A program made the position numbers and the translations under genes. DNA of 5,213 nucleotides from Verrucomicrobiota bacterium (GTDB lineage: Bacteria > Verrucomicrobiota > Verrucomicrobiia > Verrucomicrobiales > Verrucomicrobiaceae), in assembly GCA_023429545.1 (NCBI GenBank), contig JAEYUU010000278.1, positions 1 to 5,213 of the forward strand. The letters are read 5' to 3'. Under the pieces are notes generated by a model. The model did not search any database. It worked only from the letters and a program-made list of their open reading frames with translations, and was not told the DNA's origin. Within the stretch, counting starts at the first letter, position 1. Each line of letters begins with the position of its first letter. Of the stretch, positions 1 through 5,213 are shown piece after piece.

Positions 1-1
1 C

Positions 2-1483
2 TTTGGCAAGGTGGATCTCGGTGTGCGCGATATCACCGTGAAGGGTGGGGGCGAATATCAGGAATGGGTCTTCGAGCCCACGCTCGAAAAGGGCACCCAC
101 GATCTGCGCATCGAGTTTCTCAATAACTTTGTCGCCGGGCCGGGACAGGACCGGAACGCCCACATTCTGGACGTGATCCTGGAAGCCTCCGCGGACAAGG
201 TGGTCACCATCGATCGCGAAATGCTGCGCAAGTGGATCGATGGTCTGGGATTCCGCACCTTCCGCCGACCGATGGATGAGGCCGACCTCACCAAACTCAA
301 CACCATGGCGGACATGGTGCTGGCGGATGGCGGCAGCAATATCGATGCGCTGAAATTGGTGACCGAGGCGATGCTCTGTTCGCCCAAGTTCCTCTTCCGT
401 GGCGCCGCGGAGCCGATGGGCACGCCGGAAAATGGCAGTGCGCCGGTGGATGAGTTCACCCTGGCATCACGCCTGTCCTATTTCCTCTGGTCGAGCTGTC
501 CGGATGAGGAACTGCTGCGGCTGGCGCTGAGTGGTGAACTGCGCAAGAACCTGCCGGCTCAGGTCGCGCGCATGATCGGCGACTGGAAGGCCGGCGCCAT
601 GTCCGAGAACTTCGCGGGACAGTGGCTGCAGTTGCGCAACATCGAACTGGTCGCACCAAACCGCCGTCTCTTCCCTGAGTTCGAGGGCGGCATCAGTGGT
701 GAGATGAGGAAGGAGTCGCAGATGTACTTCGACCATATCTTCCGGCAGAACCGCAGCGTGCTGGAGTTCCTCGACAGCGACTACACCTTCCTCAGTGAAA
801 AGCTGGCGCGCTTCTACGGCATTGAAGGCGTGAAGGGTCGCGAGTTCCGCAAGGTTTCGCTGGAGGGCACGCCGCGTGGCGGCATCCTCACGCACGGCAG
901 TGTGCTGACACTCACCTCCCATCCCAACCGCACCTCACCGGTGAAGCGTGGACAGTTCGTGCTGGAGAACATTCTCGGCACGCCTCCACCGCCCGCGCCG
1001 CAGAACGTGCCTGCGTTCCGCGAAGACCGTGGCGCGAAGGTGGAGGGCACCCTGCGCCAGCGCTTCGAGGCCCACCGCGCCAACCCGAGCTGCGCGAGTT
1101 GCCATGCCTTCCTCGATCCCATGGGCTTTGCGCTGGAAAACTACGACGCGATCGGCCGCTGGCGCGACACGGATAACCGCCAGCCCATCGACGCCACCGG
1201 CAAGCTGCTCACGGGACAGACCTTCAATGGCGCCAAGGAACTGCGCAAGGTGCTCGTGGAATCCCGGAAGAATGAGTTCACGAAATGTCTCACGGAAAAC
1301 ATGCTGACCTATGCCCTGGGACGTGGCCTTGATTATCCCGACAAGCCTTTCGTGAAGGAGATCGTGAAGCGCGCCGGAGAGGGCGGCTACAAGTTCCAGG
1401 ACCTCGTCATGGGAATCATCCAGAGCCCGCCCTTCCAGCGCATGCGCACGGAGGATGTGAAGAAAGTGGCGGTAGGTCGGTGA
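2..1483 (+). CDS. PSCyt/PSD-family cytochrome c-like protein (DUF1595-DUF1592-DUF1588-DUF1585), 5'-partial
   Basis: C-terminal ~493 residues of a large protein. The frame is open to the left edge; the GTG at 11 is in frame but falls inside a domain, so the real start lies upstream. Residues counted from that GTG: 1-60, an incomplete carbohydrate-binding-like module (resembling the Ca-dependent xylan-binding CBM60 type, ending in DRNAHILDVILE); about 65-131, PSD5/DUF1595 (FRTFRRPMDEAD, LVTEAMLCSPKFLFR); about 147-275, PSD4/DUF1592 (LASRLSYFLWSSCPDEELL, FAGQWLQLRNIE); about 288-385, PSCyt3/DUF1588 (RGGILTHGSVLTLTSHPNRT, SPVKRGQFVLENILGTPPPP); about 405-478, PSD2/DUF1585. CASCH at 361-365 is a c-type heme site (Cys361, Cys364, His365); Met371 in DPMGFALENYD is a possible distal ligand. 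Full-length relatives usually begin with a signal peptide, a second heme domain (PSCyt1) and PSD3/DUF1587, all outside this window. Extracytoplasmic location is inferred from the heme motif. The biochemical function of the family is not established; a link to polysaccharide breakdown is often suspected. The frame is intact to TGA at 1481. Family assignment is secure; function is not. Confidence 0.93.
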   Translation, partial: FGKVDLGVRDITVKGGGEYQEWVFEPTLEKGTHDLRIEFLNNFVAGPGQDRNAHILDVILEASADKVVTIDREMLRKWIDGLGFRTFRRPMDEADLTKLNTMADMVLADGGSNIDALKLVTEAMLCSPKFLFRGAAEPMGTPENGSAPVDEFTLASRLSYFLWSSCPDEELLRLALSGELRKNLPAQVARMIGDWKAGAMSENFAGQWLQLRNIELVAPNRRLFPEFEGGISGEMRKESQMYFDHIFRQNRSVLEFLDSDYTFLSEKLARFYGIEGVKGREFRKVSLEGTPRGGILTHGSVLTLTSHPNRTSPVKRGQFVLENILGTPPPPAPQNVPAFREDRGAKVEGTLRQRFEAHRANPSCASCHAFLDPMGFALENYDAIGRWRDTDNRQPIDATGKLLTGQTFNGAKELRKVLVESRKNEFTKCLTENMLTYALGRGLDYPDKPFVKEIVKRAGEGGYKFQDLVMGIIQSPPFQRMRTEDVKKVAVGR

Positions 1484-1634
1484 TCGGTGCGCGCTCCGTC
1501 GTCATAGAGGTGTCGCGCCGGGGGCTTGTCATCGCAGTCCGTGATGCAAAGCGCGGGCGATGGTTCCAGACGTGAGGGCCCGAGTGTTGAATTCCCGCAC
1601 TGAAAGGCTTCAGGAGAAGCCTTCTACGTTGGGT
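1484..1634. other. Convergent intergenic spacer
   Basis: A 151 bp gap between two stop codons (TGA at 1481-1483 on plus, TAG at 1635-1637 on minus). Apart from the stem-loop at 1604-1623 I see only weak GC-rich partial palindromes. Any small reading frames here run into the antisense of the ABC gene and have no recognisable product or ribosome binding site. No promoter is expected between convergent genes and none is evident. Confidence 0.7.
1604..1623 (-). terminator. Stem-loop between convergent genes, probable terminator
   Basis: A perfect 8 bp inverted repeat (AAGGCTTC / GAAGCCTT) encloses a 4-base loop. Read on the minus strand it begins 11 bases after the TAG stop of the ABC gene, a normal place for an intrinsic terminator, and is followed by TTTCA, a short T run. 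On the plus strand it lies about 120 bases past the cytochrome-like gene and is followed by CTTCTACG, with no real T run. It most likely ends the ABC transcript and may also stop read-through from the left. The weak U-tract is the main reason for doubt; it could instead be an mRNA 3'-end stabiliser. Confidence 0.55.
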
Positions 1635-4600
1635 CTACACCTTCGAGAGCTGCCGTTTCAGGGCGACCAGCAGGATGGCGATCACCAGGGCGAAGCCGAC
1701 CAGGATGACGAGGAAGTTCATCCAGAGCGTGCTGATCTGCAGCACCTCGTACCATGGTGGTTTGCCCGGTTTGGCGAGATCATCCGGGCTGGGGACCTCG
1801 CCGAGGAGGCGATAGGTCTTCACGGTGCCAAAGAAGACGTTCGGACTCTCCTTGCGGCGGTAGTCTTCGCGCTCCATCTCCGCCTTGTTCACCAGGTCGA
1901 GAACTTTCTGATTGATGAAGATCTCGTCCGCGCTCACGCCCTTCTTGGTCTTGGCCTCCAGAAGGGAGGAGTCGAGCTTTCCAGATTGCAGGCCTTTTCT
2001 GATGAGGGCCAGACGCTCGCTGACAGCCTCGGCGTTTTCGCCGCTCAGGCCTGACACCACGGCCAGCGCCTGCTTGGCGAGATCCAGATCCTTGCGCTGT
2101 GCTTCCGTCAGGGGGATGTGCCTCGGAAGATCGGCCAGTTGCTGGATGCGATCCTCGAGCTGGGATTGCGCCACGGAGAGGGGATTGAGCTTCGCCTGGG
2201 AGATGATGGCGCTTTCATAACTCCAGCGAAGCGGCATGAAGTGGCAGATGAAGGGCACCTTGAGCTTGCTGGCAGGCTCCGCGTCCTTGCCCTCCTGCTT
2301 TTCCACCCAGTGACGGATGGAGTACACGAAGTCGAGGTTGCGGTTCATCTCCTCGTATTTGATGAGAGCCCCACCCAGGATGATCTGGGGAATGAGGAGG
2401 AGGGGGATGATGTTCAGCGCGGTGCGGATGTCATGCACCAGGGTGGAGACCAGCAGACCCATGCAGGCCCCGGTGAGCGAGGTGAGGAACATCCAGAAAA
2501 GATGGATGAGGAACATCTGCCGCAACTCCAGGATGGCATTTCCAATGAGCAGGTAGATGACGCACTGGATCAACGCGAACGCCGACAGGGACAGCACCTT
2601 CCCCACGATATAGTACCCGATGCGCAGGTTGTGATTGCGCTCACGATTCAGCATGGGCCGGTCGCGGATGATTTCATCCGCGCTGTTGGTCAGGCCAAGG
2701 AACATGGCGACCACCAGGGTGAGGAAGAGATAGCTGGGGATGTGGAACGCGCTGGCGAAGGTGTAGGAGTCATCCTCCGAGTACCGCAGCACCATGGAGA
2801 TGAGCACTGCGAGCATGGGCGCCTCCAGCAGGGTGGTGAGCAGGTTGGCGCGGTTGCGCAGCTTGCTCAGGAAGGCTCGCTTGATCATCGTCGCCAGCAG
2901 GAGGCTTTCCTCCCGCAGGGTGTGGCGCGGTGGCTTGGGGAGCTTGCGGTGGGCCGAGAGCGAGTCCTGCCGGGAGGCGTCGTGATCCCTGCGTGTCTCC
3001 TGCTGGGATACACTTCGCAGCAGCACGTGTGTCTGGAAGCGGTCGCGCCAGAAGTTGGGCGGGAAACGCCGGGCCGGCATGAGGTGACCGTCGGATGTCT
3101 GCTCGTGGATGATGTCGCCGCTGATGTCCCGGAGCGGTGTTTCGAGCACGTCGAACACCAGGTCTGGAGTCACGATGTCAGGCAGCGCGAGATCGCCGCC
3201 CATGCGGCTGCCATTGCCCGTCTGTCCTGTCTCTTCGCAGTAGGCACCCCAGAAATACTCCAGCATGCCCTGCGGCGTGCCGAAGAAGGCCATCTTGCCG
3301 CCCTTGTCCAGCAGCAGCGCCTTGTCGAACATCTCCAGCAGCTTCATGCTCGGCTGGTGGATGGAGCAGATGACGATCTTGTTGCGCGCCAGTGAGCGAA
3401 TCAGCTCGAGCACATGCTCGGAGTCCTTGGAGGAAAGGCCCGAGGTCGGCTCGTCGAACAGGTACACGTCGGCGATGCCGATCATGTCGAGGCCCGCGTT
3501 GAGCCGCTTGCGTTCGCCGCCGCTGAGATGCTTCTGCTCGGGGGTGCCCGCGAGGCGGTGGCGGAGTTCGTTGAGGCCCAGTTCCACCAGCTTGGCATCC
3601 ACGCGCTTGCGCCGTTCCTCGGCAGGAAGATGCGGGCAGCGCACCGCGACGGAGTAGTCGAGGTTCTCCTGCACCTTCAGCAGGGAATCGAAGGCGTCCT
3701 CCTGCGGGATGTACGCGATGTACGGTGTGAGATTAGGAAGGCTGCCGTACAGGGGGAAGCCGTTCATCAGGATGTCCCCGATCTTGGGCTTGAGCTGCCC
3801 GCCGAGCGTGCGCAGCAGCGTGCTCTTGCCGCAACCGCTGGGACCCATGACGCAGATCATCTCGCCACGCCGCACCGTGAGGCTGATGCCATCCAGAGCC
3901 GAGCCCTGGTTGCCGTAGCGGTGGCCCACCTCGCGCAGTTCCACCTGGCGGATGACATTGCGTTCCTCTTCGATGATGCGATCCGCGAAGTGGCAGCGGA
4001 GGTACTGGCCTTCGCCGAGCGTCAGTGTGTCGCCGTCGTTGAGCTGGGCGCGTTCCTTGATCGGGGTGTTGCCGACGTAGATGGGCCGGTCTGAACGCAG
4101 GATTTCGAGTGTCCCGGTCTTCTCTTCGTAGTCGCAGACAATCTTGAGAAGGATTTCGCCCTCGCCGTCCTGGGAGAGAAGGATGTCCCCTTCCTCCAGC
4201 AGGTCGGGGTTGTTGGAAACGAGGTAGGTGTTCCGGCTGCCCTCCAGTCGGAACTGCTCGCCAAATTCTCGCGCGCGTCGCCGCAGCTCCTGCAGGGAGA
4301 TTTCGACCTCGCCCTTTGCGATGATCTTGTCCTCAATGGAGGCTTCGAGTTTCGTGCCTTCCTTGAGACGGCGGCCGTTGACCTTGGCATCGGTGTCGCG
4401 CAGGGCCTCGATGGTCACGCCGAGGCCGAAGCTGATGCGCAGGTTCGTGTTGCGGTTGCGCGCTTGGGAGATCTCCGCGCTGCCCTCGTCCGTGAGCGTC
4501 AGGTAGAGCTGGGTCCCGGTGAGGTTTTTCTTTGCGTTGAAGTAGCCGATGAGGTCGGCGTAGTCCAGGGAGATGTCCTCCAGCACTACGCGCTCGCCCT

Positions 4601-5213
4601 GATACAGGCGGGAGAAGTCCCCTGGTTTCAGCGTGCGGCTGCGCACGAGCACCGGCACCGTGCCGGTGTTCTTCAGCAGCATGAGGTTCTGGTAGCGGAA
4701 GGCCGCCACCGAGCAGTTCGCGCTTAGCGAGCGCAGCAGCACATCGCACGGCTCCACGGAGGCGATGCGCAGCATTTCCAGAGGCTGGCCCCCCTTGCTG
4801 TTGAAGTCCGCCTCCTCGGCAGGCTTGTCGTCCGCATTGAGCTGGTAGACGATGTCGATGGCCTGGGCGGCAATGCCCAGATTCGTCATGAAAAGGTAGA
4901 ACTCGACGAGCTGCTGGCGGGAGTTATCCGAGCGGGAAATCAGCAGGTAGAGCTGCACGCCGAGCAGGATCTTCTGCTCCATGGAGAGGGTGCGGCTCAG
5001 CTCGCGGGCGCGGGCGCTGAGGTCCTGGTGCTTCTGCAATGCCTCGAAATAAATACGGCGCAGTTCGGAGTAGATGGCCTCCGGGTAGTCATACCGCATG
5101 AAGCCCAGGCTGGAGTCGATTTCCTCCTCCATGACCGAGCCGTCGATCTTGGAAAAGCCGGCGAACACCTCCATGAGCACCGGCAGCATGGTGTGGGAGG
5201 TGGAGTCCACCGG
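1635..5213 (-). CDS. TerB-like / FHA-like / ABCG-type ATPase / ABC-2 membrane fusion transporter, 5'-partial
   Basis: At least 1191 residues, ending at TAG (1637-1635). The frame is open to the right edge; in-frame GTG (5210) and ATG (5189) are possible starts, but the start may lie outside. Numbering from the GTG: about 8-125, TerB-like helical domain (FSKIDGSVMEEEID, VQLYLLISRSDNS); 147-330, uncharacterised mixed region; about 330-410, FHA-like beta region (IYVGNTPIKE, LNDGDTLTLGEGQYLRCHF); 420-655, ABC ATPase with Walker A GPSGCGKST 456-464, Q-loop Gln503, signature LSGGE 562-566, Walker B VYLFDE 582-587 and switch His618 in SIHQPS; 660-775, polar linker; about 790-1191, membrane domain with hydrophobic segments near 790-808, 824-842, 864-895, 900-925, 930-950 and 1163-1186. 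The ATPase-then-membrane order and HQP motif match the ABCG/White type, as in mycobacterial Rv1747, which also has FHA domains. All catalytic motifs are present, so ATP hydrolysis is expected. It is probably a dimeric inner-membrane exporter or remodelling protein; the substrate cannot be read from sequence. Odd points are Ser593 in the D-loop and the ~210-residue loop before the last helix. Confidence 0.92.
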   Translation of the reverse strand, partial: PVDSTSHTMLPVLMEVFAGFSKIDGSVMEEEIDSSLGFMRYDYPEAIYSELRRIYFEALQKHQDLSARARELSRTLSMEQKILLGVQLYLLISRSDNSRQQLVEFYLFMTNLGIAAQAIDIVYQLNADDKPAEEADFNSKGGQPLEMLRIASVEPCDVLLRSLSANCSVAAFRYQNLMLLKNTGTVPVLVRSRTLKPGDFSRLYQGERVVLEDISLDYADLIGYFNAKKNLTGTQLYLTLTDEGSAEISQARNRNTNLRISFGLGVTIEALRDTDAKVNGRRLKEGTKLEASIEDKIIAKGEVEISLQELRRRAREFGEQFRLEGSRNTYLVSNNPDLLEEGDILLSQDGEGEILLKIVCDYEEKTGTLEILRSDRPIYVGNTPIKERAQLNDGDTLTLGEGQYLRCHFADRIIEEERNVIRQVELREVGHRYGNQGSALDGISLTVRRGEMICVMGPSGCGKSTLLRTLGGQLKPKIGDILMNGFPLYGSLPNLTPYIAYIPQEDAFDSLLKVQENLDYSVAVRCPHLPAEERRKRVDAKLVELGLNELRHRLAGTPEQKHLSGGERKRLNAGLDMIGIADVYLFDEPTSGLSSKDSEHVLELIRSLARNKIVICSIHQPSMKLLEMFDKALLLDKGGKMAFFGTPQGMLEYFWGAYCEETGQTGNGSRMGGDLALPDIVTPDLVFDVLETPLRDISGDIIHEQTSDGHLMPARRFPPNFWRDRFQTHVLLRSVSQQETRRDHDASRQDSLSAHRKLPKPPRHTLREESLLLATMIKRAFLSKLRNRANLLTTLLEAPMLAVLISMVLRYSEDDSYTFASAFHIPSYLFLTLVVAMFLGLTNSADEIIRDRPMLNRERNHNLRIGYYIVGKVLSLSAFALIQCVIYLLIGNAILELRQMFLIHLFWMFLTSLTGACMGLLVSTLVHDIRTALNIIPLLLIPQIILGGALIKYEEMNRNLDFVYSIRHWVEKQEGKDAEPASKLKVPFICHFMPLRWSYESAIISQAKLNPLSVAQSQLEDRIQQLADLPRHIPLTEAQRKDLDLAKQALAVVSGLSGENAEAVSERLALIRKGLQSGKLDSSLLEAKTKKGVSADEIFINQKVLDLVNKAEMEREDYRRKESPNVFFGTVKTYRLLGEVPSPDDLAKPGKPPWYEVLQISTLWMNFLVILVGFALVIAILLVALKRQLSKV

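Noticed and set aside
467..922. 151-codon minus-strand open frame opposite the PSD4 region
   Set aside because: Complement of a well-conserved coding domain; composition is typical of an antisense artefact.
1091..1105. CxxCH read as evidence of an ordinary soluble cytochrome c
   Set aside because: The surrounding residues match PSCyt3/DUF1588, not a class I cytochrome c fold, so the gene is named by the PSD/PSCyt family.
1530..1562. CATCGC / GCGATG inverted repeat as a terminator for the plus-strand gene
   Set aside because: Only 6 bp of stem with a loop of about 21 bases and no T run after it; expected by chance in GC-rich DNA. The GGTGCG / CGCGCC pair just upstream is equally weak.
1560..2054. 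164-codon plus-strand open frame starting in the intergenic gap
   Set aside because: It runs almost wholly antisense to the C-terminus of the ABC gene, shows no ribosome binding site, and has no recognisable product.
2118..3395. Long 425-codon plus-strand open frame opposite the ABC gene
   Set aside because: It is antisense to the ATPase and membrane domains, which carry clear conserved motifs. Its translation is rich in His, Glu, Gln and Val with no recognisable domain, as expected for the complement of a GC-rich gene.
3414..4094. 226-codon plus-strand open frame opposite the ATPase and FHA-like region
   Set aside because: Shadow of the minus-strand gene: biased composition, no domain and no independent support.
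5187..5210. GTG at 5210 or ATG at 5189 as the definite start of the ABC protein
   Set aside because: The frame stays open to the window edge and any ribosome binding site for the GTG would lie outside, so the start cannot be fixed here.

Overview
The window holds two large genes that converge on a 151 bp gap. Both are cut by the window edges at their 5' ends, so each is seen from an internal point to its natural stop. Base composition is GC-rich (by eye about 60%). The left gene belongs to the PSCyt/PSD (DUF1595-DUF1592-DUF1588-DUF1585) family, which is greatly expanded in Planctomycetes and Verrucomicrobia. The right gene is a TerB-like / FHA-like / ABC fusion of a kind I associate with Verrucomicrobia, Planctomycetes and Bacteroidetes. 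Together they point to a bacterium of the PVC group, most likely a verrucomicrobium. This is inference from protein families; no rRNA or other phylogenetic marker is present.

Layout: positions 2-1483 (+) encode the C-terminal ~493 residues of a large secreted c-type cytochrome-like protein: a carbohydrate-binding-like module, then the PSD5, PSD4, PSCyt3 (with one CxxCH heme site) and PSD2 domains. Positions 1484-1634 are intergenic, with one good stem-loop (1604-1623) placed to terminate the minus-strand gene and perhaps both genes. Positions 1635-5213 (-) encode a protein of at least 1191 residues: TerB-like helical domain, middle beta-rich region with an FHA-like end, ABCG-type ATPase, polar linker, and a six-helix ABC-2-type membrane domain with an unusually long loop before the last helix.

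The genes are convergent, so they are not an operon and nothing in the sequence links their functions. The cytochrome-like protein probably acts outside the cytoplasmic membrane, perhaps in polysaccharide-linked redox chemistry. The ABC protein is a half-transporter-like exporter or membrane-remodelling protein with an added cytoplasmic sensory or adaptor part; its substrate is unknown. No tRNA, rRNA, CRISPR array, insertion sequence or phage gene is visible. Both promoters and both true start sites lie outside the window. I see no strong evidence of a wholly new system; the most interesting object is the multidomain ABC protein.
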